The notes beneath the pieces are model-generated. The model saw nothing but the letters and a program-made list of their open reading frames with translations, had not been told where the DNA came from and made no database searches. A stretch of DNA of 30,431 nt, from NCBI GenBank assembly GCA_958430865.1, contig CAUDNR010000503.1:1-30431 (forward strand), read 5' to 3'. Positions 20,944 to 30,431 of the stretch are shown here, in pieces. The first letter of the stretch is position 1. Every line of letters starts with the position of its first letter. The stretch comes from Entrophospora sp. SA101 (Eukaryota > Glomeromycota > Glomeromycetes > Entrophosporales > Entrophosporaceae). Position numbers and translations under genes: made by a program.

Positions 20944-23434
20944 ATGAATAATAAAAATTTTCTAAAGATATTATTGTTTTTAATTTCATCGTTGTTAATT
21001 TATTATGTAAATGCTGGTATAATAAAAAAATATAATTCTGATATTAAAGTGATCAATAATGCATTTTATGTTAGATTTACAACTTACAAATCATCAACAT
21101 CATCCTCAGTGTCAATATCGTCAATCACATCAACAACAATTTCTTTTAAAAATGACACAGCTACCATTAATACTATTAATTTAAAAGAAATTTATAAATT
21201 ACAACATAATGAATTTTATGAAGAATTAAAAATTCGTAATATTTCCATAAAAGTTCGTCATGAATTTGTTGATTTGATAAATGCAATAAGTTTTGAAGTT
21301 GAACATTTAAATCATCTTGAAATTATTAAAGATTTACCTAATGTTGATTCTGTTGAACCCATAGTATGTATCATCATTTATTTTTTTAGAATTACTAAGC
21401 AATTGAATAATATAATATAATATATGTACTTTTTAGATGATACATCAAGGCCCAAAATTCATAAATAAATCAATCAATCAAAATAATGGTTTAAACAAAC
21501 GTGATTGGATTTCACATGCACCTTTAATATTATCATCAAAAATAGATCTTAATACGCCTCATCATATGACAGGTGTTGATTGGGTTCATAAACATCTCGA
21601 TGTTACTGGAAGAGGAGTAAGAGTTGGTGTTATTGATACTGGTAAATTATTTGCACATTTTTTGTTTTATTTGCTTTTATACATAAAACAAATAGATGAT
21701 ATGAATGAATTGATCTTTGTAGGAATTGATTATAGACATCCAGCATTTGGAGGATGTTTTGGTCCAGGATGTAGAGTGGAAGTAGGATTTGATTTTGTTG
21801 ATGATGATGATGACCCACTTGATAATTGTAATGGCCATGGTACTCACGTCGCAGGTATTATCGGTGCCTTGGATGATGCAAGTGGACTTGTAGGTGTTGC
21901 TCCTGATGTAACATTTGGAGCATATAGAGCAATGGATTGTTCTGGTCAAGGTTCAGATGATGCACTTATAAAAGCATTGGAGCAAGCTTCACGAGATAAT
22001 ATGGATATTGTAAATTTGTCTTTGGTGATTATTTATTTTGCTTACTTGTGTATATATATGTGTGTGTGTTGTTTATTTTTAAATTTGTTTGTTTGTTTGT
22101 TTATTTATTATTATTATTTAAAAAATTAATATTAAGGGAGGAAATTTCTGGGCATCAACACCATTATCAGACTCAATAGGAAAAATGATAGAATCAGGCG
22201 TTGTAGTGGCTGTAGCCGACGGTAATAGTGGCCTTGATGGTCTTTGGAAAACAATATCTTCAGCATTTGGATATAAATCATTATCGGTCGCTTCTGTTGA
22301 AAATAGTCATTTTTTGGGTTTTAAAGCACATGATATAAATGACAATGATTGTTCTCTAGAATATTTAACAGTAACAGCAAGGGCTTTACCATTTGATAAA
22401 GGAGAGGTTGTCATGTTTCCGAAACATTCATGTCCTGAAGATTTGTCAGTATATCATAATAAAATACTATATCTTGATTTATCTTCCAATAGCACATCGA
22501 AGAAAGATTGCCCTCCTGTACGTGTTTAACTTAATTTAAATGCTTTCATTTTATTGAGTTTATTCATGTAATAATAAAACTTATTCTCCATTTCCATTAC
22601 AATGTTAGCTTCCGCCAGAATTTGTTGATAAATTATTAGCATTGATAATATCAAAAGTTGATTTATTTGATCCAATTTTAGCAAATTTCGACATCAAAAG
22701 TTTAAAATTACCAATGGCTACGATATTATCACGACAAGCAAATAAATTAGTAGAAAGATTGAAAAAAAATCCGGGTGGTTTAGAATTTGATTTTTCTGAT
22801 AAACGTGGTTATATGATTCAAAGTCATGTTGGTGGAACTGTATCCTATTTTTCATCTTGGGGATTAACACCTTATCTAGACATCAAGGTATTAATCATTA
22901 TTTCTTTCTTTAATCAATCAATATTAAAATTAATACAATTAACTAATCTTTAATTTCATGTAAATGGCTGCTTTTAATAGCCAGTAAGTATATTTTACAT
23001 ACTGATCAAAGAAAAATTTTATAATCATCATTATTATTATAAATGCATTAATTATCTAATCTACTTTAATAGGAAATAGCAGCTCCAGGTGGAATTATTT
23101 TTTCAACATTTCCAATAAATCTTGGTAGTTATGCAAATTTAATGGGAACGAGTATGGTAATTATTCAAATATTATTTAAAAAATATATATATACACACAC
23201 ACACACACATTCATATATATTGTTATTTAGGCAACACCATATATATCTGGTGTAGCAGCTTTAATAAGACAGGCCAATAAAATAGAAAAAAATTCTCACC
23301 GTTTTATTCAAAAGGCTTTAATGAATTATGCGATACCAGTTCACGATCAAATATTCAAAATAGTCCCACCAGTTTTAAGACAAGGTGCTGGATTAGTAAA
23401 TGTTTATAATTCAATTAGAGCTATGGCGTTGTAA
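20944..23434 (+). CDS. Secreted subtilisin-like serine protease (S8), as laid out with 3' copy 1
   Basis: Exons 20944-21363, 21437-21641, 21723-22024, 22137-22517, 22609-22887, a probable 3-base exon 22981-22983, 23073-23156 and 23231-23434. Residues 1-25 are a signal peptide ending V-N-A-G and about 35-140 an I9-type propeptide. The catalytic triad is Asp207 (IDTGIDYRHP), His247 (NGHGTHVAGI) and Ser557 (GTSMATPYISGVAAL), with oxyanion Asn339 (ADGNSG). The region between His and Ser includes an insert in the PA-domain position. Splice phases agree throughout. With this first 3' copy the frame stops at 23432 (after R-A-M-A-L), giving 625 residues without the C-terminal domain. Joining to the last copy (28813-30184) would give 904 residues, the usual layout of Vpr/cucumisin-like enzymes. 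Which form is real depends on the duplications. Confidence 0.85.
22959..23429 (+). repeat. Subtilase 3' module, copy A (471 bp)
   Basis: Begins TGTAAATGGCTGC in an intron, includes the CCA microexon, the exon with the catalytic Ser (GTSM) and part of the next exon. It breaks off at GCTATGGCGT, where copy B starts at once with one shared base. Confidence 0.95.
22981..22983 (+). other. Probable 3-nt microexon (CCA, Pro)
   Basis: The exon before ends ..GACATCAAG (D-I-K, phase 0) at 22887 and the exon after starts GAAATAGCAGCT (E-I-A-A-P-G-G) at 23073. In between, cttttaatag is followed by CCA and then the donor GTAAGTAT. Splicing it in restores K-P-E-I-A-A-P-G, matching the near-invariant Pro of the subtilase K-P-(D/E) motif. 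The two flanking introns would be 93 and 89 bp, normal for this window. Skipping it keeps the frame but loses the Pro. Confidence 0.7.
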
Positions 23435-24591
23435 ATGGCTGCTTTTAATAGCCAGTAAGTATATTTTACATACTGATCAAAGAAAAATTTTATAATCATC
23501 ATTATTATTATAAATGCATTAATTATCTAATCTACTTTAATAGGAAATAGCAGCTCCAGGTGGAATTATTTTTTCAACATTTCCAATAAATCTTGGTAGT
23601 TATGCAAATTTAATGGGAACGAGTATGGTAATTATTCAAATATTATTTAAAAAATATATATATACACACACACACACACATTCATATATATTGTTATTTA
23701 GGCAACACCATATATATCTGGTGTAGCAGCTTTAATAAGACAGGCCAATAAAATAGAAAAAAATTCTCACCGTTTTATTCAAAAGGCTTTAATGAATTAT
23801 GCGATACCAGTTCACGATCAAATATTCAAAATAGTCCCACCAGTTTTAAGACAAGGTGCTGGATTAGTAAATGTTTATAATTCAATTAGAGCTATGGCGT
23901 TTGTTCATCCATTCAAACTTGCTTTAAATGATACAGTCAATGGTAAAAAAGATGGTTATTATGACCTTAGCATTGAAAACTATTGTGATAAACATTTGGA
24001 ATATCGTTTAGTTCATATGCCAGCTGTTTCAGTAAATGGTTATGATGGAGAGAAACAGTTATTACTACAGGAATTGAAATATCGTAGAGAATATGCAGTT
24101 GTAAATTTTAAACGGGTGTTTATTAAAATTGAACCTTTTGGAAAAGAAAAAATAACATTAAAAATAACACCACCAAAAGATTTACCGTCATCTGAACATT
24201 GGTTTTATAGTGGATTTATAAAATTTGTTCCTGTAGATAGCGATGATCCAATTATTTCTGTTCCATATGGTATGTTCGTACATATGCGTATATATATATA
24301 TATATATATTACAATGATATCTTATTTTTTAATTTACATGATTTATTTAGTTGGATTAAAAGGTGCCGCAAAAACGTTACCAATATTTGCAAAACCAGAT
24401 TATCCACAACTTTACTACGACTCTAAATCATTATATTTTCCCAATGAAACAGCCACTTATGGAATGAAAAATAAAACAGATGCTCCAATTATATTAATAT
24501 CATTATCAACACCAACAAAATTATTACTTGTACAGGTACTAGATGAAAATCAAAAATTGTTAGGTTTTGTACCTGGTAAAGGTGTCGGTGG
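23430..24591 (+). repeat. Subtilase 3' module, copy B
   Basis: The same sequence from TGTAAATGG on, extending through the Ser exon (23544-23627), the long exon 23702-24269, an 81-bp intron and most of the last exon (from 24351). Identity with copy D ends at 24591, within the final exon. Confidence 0.95.
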
Positions 24592-24619
24592 TAAGGTGAA
24601 GAAGGCATTATGGATGTGA
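23452..24619 (+). pseudogene. Partial subtilase, copy B (lacks 5' exons and true C-terminus)
   Basis: Exon-equivalents are 23452-23454, 23544-23627, 23702-24269 and 24351 onward. It carries the Ser active-site exon and most of the Fn3-like C-terminal region. There is no Asp/His half. After the break at 24591 the frame reads K-V-K-K-A-L-W-M and stops at 24617-24619. It could be expressed only as a 3' part of the upstream gene, by splicing from the donor at 22888 to its acceptors. The frame 23792-24619 stays open through the 81-bp intron. Confidence 0.8.
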
Positions 24620-25848
24620 TGTAGAGAGTTTTATCAATAATTTTTAAAGGGAGGGAAGGGGTCTTGATTTTTCAAGTTGGTAATGAAATGGTTTATGATC
24701 GAGTCAATGTATTTTTTGGGTAAAGGAAATTGATGAGTCCTAAATAATTTATAATTTATCCATCTTTAGTCGGTTATTGAGATTTGTGGTTCTAACATAT
24801 TTCCGTACAGCAGAGGAGAGAAGTTGTCTTGGTTTTTATTTAATATTTTTATTTGTTGCTAATTGTGGTAATTATAATAATAAATAAAGATATTACGTAA
24901 TTTCATTTCTAATTGTTCTTCATTTGATATCATTTTAAGTTGGAGTGCGTGAGAATAACAAGCACCAAATTATTTACATTTTGATACGTTACGAATATCT
25001 TCTGGTTTATTATCATTGTCATCAATGATAATTGTTTGAATGAGGGAAATCTGAAAAAAAAAAGAAAAAAAGCTCCCACCTGGGGGTTCTCCTCCTTGAG
25101 ATTTTTTGCGAACTTTTACAGTATATGTTATTCCTGTACACATATCGACCTACACAATAAACCAATGTGCCTTTCCCAAAGTCGACCACTCTGTAATTGT
25201 CAAAACTCCCATTTCTTTTGTGCAGAGCGCTTCCACTTATCATATTTTCGATGGAGGAGATGGTCTTGATGAAGCATGTATATAGATAAAAAAAAATGGA
25301 AGTTGTGTTTTTTTTTCTTTTAATTAGCATTCTTCATTTGATATTTCTTTTTTCATTGTTCGAATTAGAAGCCACTCCTTAAACTAAAGTTTAATTTCTA
25401 TTTTAAAGAAAAATTTTTTTTATTTTTGTAAATTAATCAAAATGTTGAAAGACCAAACATAAATTTATTTATACAACCAAAGGAATGGAATGTATGTATA
25501 ATAAATACCAAAACCAATCAATTCATACTTGTTTTTTTTTACTGATCTGACATCTTTTCAGTATTTATATAAGAACCTCTATCCATTTAAAAAAAATTTG
25601 GCAGCACTTTAATGTTAATGTTAAATACAACAACAAACATTTTCGAAAATTCATTTTTAACATTGCAAACTAATTGAGTTTAATTGTTTCTTTGTTGGGA
25701 AGTTCAATGATTTTGTGTTGCATGCTATTTTTATCGATCTCATTTCAGATTATTAGTGACATGGTTTTCTTTTTTCACCAAAAAATACCAATAGTTTCTC
25801 ACGCTAAAGTTATTTTTTCAAAATAGAAAAACTAGCAAAAAAAAAAAC
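24620..25848. other. Unique spacer upstream of the DUF4419 gene
   Basis: This is single-copy sequence within the subtilase repeat cluster. On the minus strand about 25035-25235 has codon-like pieces (..GITYTVKVRKKSQGGEPPGG..) interrupted by stops and an A/T homopolymer; it may be a decayed exon of an unrelated gene. Nothing else is supported. Confidence 0.4.
25818..25825. repeat. Possible target-site duplication (tcaaaata), 5' side
   Basis: An 8-base match to 27034-27041, which directly follows the A10 tract of the DUF4419 gene. In AT-rich DNA chance is possible. Confidence 0.3.
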
Positions 25849-26934
25849 ATGTCAACTCAAATTCTTTCTGAAAAACTTCAATTTGGAACCAAAATCGAAG
25901 GTCATGTTAATATTGACAATGTATACAAAAGAATTTTAAGATCAAATAAGATTCATGCAATTTCAGAACCAAACTCTATCAACTCTCGAGTTATTGAAAG
26001 AGCTCCAACTTCAAATGGATTTATTTCTGCTTTTTTTCAAGCTTATAGTTATCATCAACATTTAAAACTTTCACCTGATGATATTTGGCTAGCTATTGCC
26101 TTGGGAGTCAGTCAGCATATTAATTTTAATTCGGAAAAATATCGTTATGTGTTTGTTGAGCATGAAGGCAAAAAAGAAATTAATGTTTATGTTGATGGCC
26201 TTTTGGATTTTAGTGGTGAATGTATTGGAGGAAATTGGGACCAAGCGGTTCAACAGTTAACTGATGCAACTGATAGTCAAGTTAAAGATGAAGTTGGAAT
26301 AAAAAGATTATTAGAATGTAATTTTACAACTACAACTCCTACTACAAAAACTGCTAGTAATATCGTATTATTAGATACTGTCAAGTCCTATTTTGATTAT
26401 AGAATATCAACTTGTTGTGGCATTCCAAAGATCACTTTGACCGGTACTTTAGAAGATTGGATGAAAATTCAAGAAAAATTAGTTCAATTACGTAAATTAA
26501 ATTTGGATTTAGATTTTTGGTTAAATAAATTAGATCCAATTATTGGGGAATTTGTTTCGACTTATAAAGGTGAAATACATGAAGATTTTTGGAGTAAAGT
26601 TTTGTCTTACCAATCTTATGGCTCTGGCGAGCCTACTTTAAGTGGTTGGATTACCACATTCTTTCCTTATACTTGTGATGGTCATCCTTTAGGAGGAATC
26701 GCGGAATTAGGTGATTTACCTTATGGTCGAGTTAGTGTACCCTTTATCGGTAGTTTTGATGAAGTCGGCATGGATTTAAAGCTACAACTTGTTACAGGTT
26801 TTATAGGCCACAAACAAGAAAGTGTTAACAATAATGATGGTGATGTAGAAATTATTGTTTCACCTGTAATTAGTTGGGCGATTGCTGAAAATAATGAATT
26901 ACAAGCTGACAGTTACAAAGAACTAGGATATTAA
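25849..26934 (+). CDS. DUF4419 domain protein, intronless
   Basis: A single open frame of 361 residues starting at ATG after an A-rich leader. It is recognised as DUF4419 from the order of segments: N-terminal NGFISAFFQAYSYHQHLKLSPDDIWLAI (in two parts), then INFNSEKYRYVFVEHEGKK, a central Cys-Cys-Gly-(I/V)-P motif near residue 186, LTGTLEDW, and C-terminal SGWITTFFPY and LPYGRVSVPF. There is no signal peptide or membrane helix, so it is probably cytosolic. The biochemical function of the family is unknown to me. Unlike the genes around it there are no introns. AATAAA (27002) and a run of ten A (27024-27033) follow the stop. It sits between subtilase copies B and C. Confidence 0.9.
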   Translation: MSTQILSEKLQFGTKIEGHVNIDNVYKRILRSNKIHAISEPNSINSRVIERAPTSNGFISAFFQAYSYHQHLKLSPDDIWLAIALGVSQHINFNSEKYRYVFVEHEGKKEINVYVDGLLDFSGECIGGNWDQAVQQLTDATDSQVKDEVGIKRLLECNFTTTTPTTKTASNIVLLDTVKSYFDYRISTCCGIPKITLTGTLEDWMKIQEKLVQLRKLNLDLDFWLNKLDPIIGEFVSTYKGEIHEDFWSKVLSYQSYGSGEPTLSGWITTFFPYTCDGHPLGGIAELGDLPYGRVSVPFIGSFDEVGMDLKLQLVTGFIGHKQESVNNNDGDVEIIVSPVISWAIAENNELQADSYKELGY

Positions 26935-27033
26935 TTTTATCATTATTATTACCTTTGCTTTTGATTTTATGTTTTATATTTTTATTGTTATTATTTTTAA
27001 AAATAAATTAAATGTGACTTTGTAAAAAAAAAA

Positions 27034-27041
27034 TCAAAATA
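27034..27041. repeat. Possible target-site duplication (tcaaaata), 3' side
   Basis: Directly follows the A10 tract; partner of 25818-25825. Confidence 0.3.
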
Positions 27042-27168
27042 ATAGTTTAACATTATGAATAATGAATATGAATTCAAAAATGTTTTGCAAAGTTCTTTTA
27101 ACAGTTGAATTTACTTTACAATTTCGTTTTTTAGTGCTTGTCGATTTCTTTTCTTTCTCCTCAATATA

Positions 27169-27278
27169 CAGTCCATTTTCTCTATAATGGATCTTGGACT
27201 GAGAATTTAAGCCCAATTTATATGTCTCGTATTATTACCGTTGACTCTCTCTATAACAGACATGTATATTATAGAGAG
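27169..27278. repeat. Tc1/mariner (pogo)-like end sequences
   Basis: Words cagtccattttctctataa (27169-27187) and gactctctctataacagac (27243-27261) resemble the CAGT..CTCTnTATAA ends of pogo-like elements. A perfect 10-bp hairpin CTCTCTATAA / TTATAGAGAG lies at 27247-27256 and 27269-27278. No transposase is present. Confidence 0.35.
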
Positions 27279-27753
27279 AATGAATTTGTATACATTTGCA
27301 AATTATCAAAGAGAGGTCATTTTGCTTCAAATAAATATATTTTACTTTAATTGACGATCCGTGAATGAATGAGAGGATTTTTGTGTGATTGGTGGGGCAA
27401 AAATGTAAAAAAATCACCAATCAATAATGTTTAACAAACAATAAAGCACAACGTTTCTGTATTACAAACTTATTCTTTTTATGTTATATATAAAGTAAAT
27501 CTCATAGATTACTGTATTAAAATATTAAAGGGTTTGGAATGTTTCTTGAAAACTTTTGTATGTAGGTAATATATAAAAATTCGGAATTTTTTAACTTTCA
27601 GCCAACACTATCAAGTATTCTGACCAGATTTAAGCTCTTTTTTTTATCGGTTTATTAACAAAAAAACTTTTATTTAAATTAAAACCCCAAAGTCGAAATG
27701 TTTTGACTTGAGGAAACTACATAGTAAAAATCAGTTTCGACCTTATTTTGACC

Positions 27754-27787
27754 CTATTTCGACCAGATCTGCAAATGGTCGAAATAG
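27754..27787. repeat. 12-bp perfect hairpin CTATTTCGACCA
   Basis: Arms 27754-27765 and 27776-27787 are exact inverted repeats with a 10-base loop. Related words (gtttcgacc, cagtttcgacc) occur just upstream, suggesting a MITE-type fragment. Confidence 0.6.
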
Positions 27788-27881
27788 TTTCAACTTCATG
27801 TATAATTACAACAACCAAGAATCATCTCCCCACCAGTAAAGCATACTTTTTCTTTCAAGGGGCCTTTATTGAACCTATTTT

Positions 27882-28790
27882 TGTAAATGGCTGCTTTTAA
27901 TAGCCAGTAAGTATATTTTACATACTGATCAAAGAAAAATTTTATAATCATCATTATTATTATAAATGCATTAATTATCTAATCTACTTTAATAGGAAAT
28001 AGCAGCTCCAGGTGGAATTATTTTTTCAACATTTCCAATAAATCTTGGTAGTTATGCAAATTTAATGGGAACGAGTATGGTAATTATTCAAATATTATTT
28101 AAAAAATATATATATACACACACACACACACATTCATATATATTGTTATTTAGGCAACACCATATATATCTGGTGTAGCAGCTTTAATAAGACAGGCCAA
28201 TAAAATAGAAAAAAATTCTCACCGTTTTATTCAAAAGGCTTTAATGAATTATGCGATACCAGTTCACGATCAAATATTCAAAATAGTCCCACCAGTTTTA
28301 AGACAAGGTGCTGGATTAGTAAATGTTTATAATTCAATTAGAGCTATGGCGTTTGTTCATCCATTCAAACTTGCTTTAAATGATACAGTCAATGGTAAAA
28401 AAGATGGTTATTATGACCTTAGCATTGAAAACTATTGTGATAAACATTTGGAATATCGTTTAGTTCATATGCCAGCTGTTTCAGTAAATGGTTATGATGG
28501 AGAGAAACAGTTATTACTACAGGAATTGAAATATCGTAGAGAATATGCAGTTGTAAATTTTAAACGGGTGTTTATTAAAATTGAACCTTTTGGAAAAGAA
28601 AAAATAACATTAAAAATAACACCACCAAAAGATTTACCGTCATCTGAACATTGGTTTTATAGTGGATTTATAAAATTTGTTCCTGTAGATAGCGATGATC
28701 CAATTATTTCTGTTCCATATGGTATGTTCGTACATATGCGTATATATATATATATATATATTACAATGATATCTTATTTTTTAATTTACA
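27882..28790 (+). repeat. Subtilase 3' module, copy C (909 bp)
   Basis: Begins at the same TGTAAATGG as the other copies, after unrelated sequence. It contains the microexon (27904-27906), the Ser exon (27996-28079) and the long exon (28154-28721). It ends inside the next intron at ..TTTACATG, where copy D starts, with CATG shared at the junction. Confidence 0.95.
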
Positions 28791-28795
28791 TGTAA
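27904..28795 (+). pseudogene. Partial subtilase, copy C
   Basis: It carries the Ser active-site exon and the front of the C-terminal domain, without Asp/His exons and without the last exon. The donor at 28722 would splice to the next acceptors in copy D only out of phase. Reading through the intron start, the frame ends at 28793-28795. Confidence 0.8.
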
Positions 28796-30184
28796 ATGGC
28801 TGCTTTTAATAGCCAGTAAGTATATTTTACATACTGATCAAAGAAAAATTTTATAATCATCATTATTATTATAAATGCATTAATTATCTAATCTACTTTA
28901 ATAGGAAATAGCAGCTCCAGGTGGAATTATTTTTTCAACATTTCCAATAAATCTTGGTAGTTATGCAAATTTAATGGGAACGAGTATGGTAATTATTCAA
29001 ATATTATTTAAAAAATATATATATACACACACACACACACATTCATATATATTGTTATTTAGGCAACACCATATATATCTGGTGTAGCAGCTTTAATAAG
29101 ACAGGCCAATAAAATAGAAAAAAATTCTCACCGTTTTATTCAAAAGGCTTTAATGAATTATGCGATACCAGTTCACGATCAAATATTCAAAATAGTCCCA
29201 CCAGTTTTAAGACAAGGTGCTGGATTAGTAAATGTTTATAATTCAATTAGAGCTATGGCGTTTGTTCATCCATTCAAACTTGCTTTAAATGATACAGTCA
29301 ATGGTAAAAAAGATGGTTATTATGACCTTAGCATTGAAAACTATTGTGATAAACATTTGGAATATCGTTTAGTTCATATGCCAGCTGTTTCAGTAAATGG
29401 TTATGATGGAGAGAAACAGTTATTACTACAGGAATTGAAATATCGTAGAGAATATGCAGTTGTAAATTTTAAACGGGTGTTTATTAAAATTGAACCTTTT
29501 GGAAAAGAAAAAATAACATTAAAAATAACACCACCAAAAGATTTACCGTCATCTGAACATTGGTTTTATAGTGGATTTATAAAATTTGTTCCTGTAGATA
29601 GCGATGATCCAATTATTTCTGTTCCATATGGTATGTTCGTACATATGCGTATATATATATATATATATATTACAATGATATCTTATTTTTTAATTTACAT
29701 GATTTATTTAGTTGGATTAAAAGGTGCCGCAAAAACGTTACCAATATTTGCAAAACCAGATTATCCACAACTTTACTACGACTCTAAATCATTATATTTT
29801 CCCAATGAAACAGCCACTTATGGAATGAAAAATAAAACAGATGCTCCAATTATATTAATATCATTATCAACACCAACAAAATTATTACTTGTACAGGTAC
29901 TAGATGAAAATCAAAAATTGTTAGGTTTTGTACCTGGTAAAGGTGTCGGTGGGCTTTTAGCCGGATATAATGAGTATCTTACAAAAACTGGTTCACATAA
30001 ATTTTTAATATTACTTTGGGCTGGCTCAAAAAATAATGCTACTAATAGTGATGAAGATCCAGAAATTTTACCAAACGGTGCTTATCATTTGAGAATTCGT
30101 GCTTTAAGATTGTTGGGTGACATTGATAAAGAAGAAGATTGGGAAGTTTGGGTTTCTCCTAAGCTTATTATTCAAAGAGAATAA
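28791..30184 (+). repeat. Subtilase 3' module, copy D (complete to the gene's end)
   Basis: The only copy reaching a natural C-terminus. Offsets to copies A, B and C are constant (5832, 5361 and 909), so even the CA and TA microsatellites have equal lengths in all copies. Confidence 0.95.
28813..30184 (+). CDS. Subtilase 3' exons with complete C-terminal domain (copy D)
   Basis: Exons are 28813-28815 (CCA), 28905-28988 (GTSM exon), 29063-29630 and 29712-30184. The last two encode an Fn3-like C-terminal region: a DLSIENYCDKHLEYRL beta-sandwich start, ..FVPVDS..ISVPY, then VGLKGAAKTLP after splicing, and the end ..WVSPKLIIQRE. Phases fit exactly onto the upstream exons that end at 22887, giving 904 residues in total. 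As placed, this requires an intron of about 5.9 kb across the other copies and the DUF4419 gene, or it is a promoterless fragment. The 81-bp intron 29631-29711 has no in-frame stop, so retention adds 27 residues. Confidence 0.75.
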
Positions 30185-30201
30185 ATTATTAACTAAGCAT
30201 G

Positions 30202-30431
30202 TTAGCCGAAATTGCCTCCCTTAATAAATGATTGCCGAATCCGAAATGCCGAAATAATTACCAAAATCAACTTTATTAGTTGTCGAAATTATATCTGAGA
30301 TTATTTGAACACTTTAACTCAATAGCCAAAATCCTGAGTAATTTTTTTATGTCAATTGATATAAAGAATATTTTATTGTAAAACCGAAATTGCTTGCCGA
30401 AATTGATTTTTTCAAAAACCATTTCGGCTAA
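30202..30431. repeat. MITE-like element with TTAGCCGAAAT ends
   Basis: TTAGCCGAAAT at 30202-30212 and its inverted copy ATTTCGGCTAA at 30421-30431 enclose about 230 bp with further internal GCCGAAAT words (near 30222, 30247 and 30396). It begins 17 bp after the subtilase stop codon. The right end coincides with the end of the window, so it may continue. Confidence 0.55.

Larger units (their letters stand above)
26935..27881. other. Spacer with transposon-end-like repeats
   Basis: Downstream of the DUF4419 gene. It includes the A10 tract, CTCTCTATAA-type repeats (27169-27278) and a strong hairpin (27754-27787). No gene is supported; short open frames on both strands come from the repeats. Confidence 0.5.

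Noticed and set aside
25022..25330. Long minus-strand frame beside the DUF4419 gene
   Set aside because: It is held open through A/T homopolymers and its product is unlike any family; a decayed exon in another frame is possible but unproven.
1..30431. CRISPR arrays, rRNA or tRNA genes
   Set aside because: No regularly spaced repeats of the CRISPR type, no rRNA signature, and no cloverleaf with A and B boxes was found on reading; the genome is eukaryotic.

Overview
This is nuclear DNA of a eukaryote, very AT-rich, with short spliceosomal introns (mostly about 75-95 bp, GTAAGT/GTATGT donors). The best fit is an arbuscular mycorrhizal fungus of the Rhizophagus type (Glomeromycotina). The reasons are a tyrosine-kinase-like protein with a paired CxxC knuckle before the kinase domain, a style greatly expanded in that group, a DUF4419 protein, abundant DNA-transposon debris and MITE-like repeats. 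The organism is inferred from sequence style only. A 10-N scaffold gap lies at 16631-16640.

Layout. 1-1416: AT-rich, no supported gene. 1417-3344 (-): intact three-exon protein kinase. 3743-9050: a 5.3-kb DNA transposon with long terminal inverted repeats and a perfect 9-bp target duplication, carrying a multi-exon gene for an unclassified, probably transposase, protein. 9273-9978: a palindrome and a truncated zinc-finger (hAT/CGGBP1-like) gene fragment. 9979-11830: a second, apparently identical copy of the kinase 5' half, its promoter and the start of the transposon's left repeat. This runs into 11665-12912, a foldback derivative of the same transposon. 13070-16001 (-): 15-exon Na+/H+ antiporter of the Nha1/Sod2 type. 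17547-18561 (+): nuclear cap-binding protein CBC20. 18859-19226 (-): MoaD-type molybdopterin synthase small subunit, tail to tail with CBC20. 20944-30184 (+): a secreted subtilisin-like protease whose 3' part is present four times; a 3.3-kb stretch with an intronless DUF4419 gene separates copies 2 and 3. 30202-30431: MITE-like repeat.

The antiporter, CBC20 and MoaD genes are ordinary conserved host genes. The unusual biology is in the flanks: (i) a transposon family whose TIRs contain a conserved small ORF and whose TIR marks the edge of a kinase segmental duplication; (ii) a probable 3-nt microexon (CCA) that supplies the conserved Pro of the subtilase K-P-E motif; (iii) repeated copies of the subtilase 3' module that all begin at the same base just upstream of that microexon; (iv) a DUF4419 gene with an A-tract and possible flanking direct repeats, as expected of a retrocopy. 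The near-perfect identity of the duplicated blocks, microsatellites included, means very recent duplication and assembly error both have to be considered.
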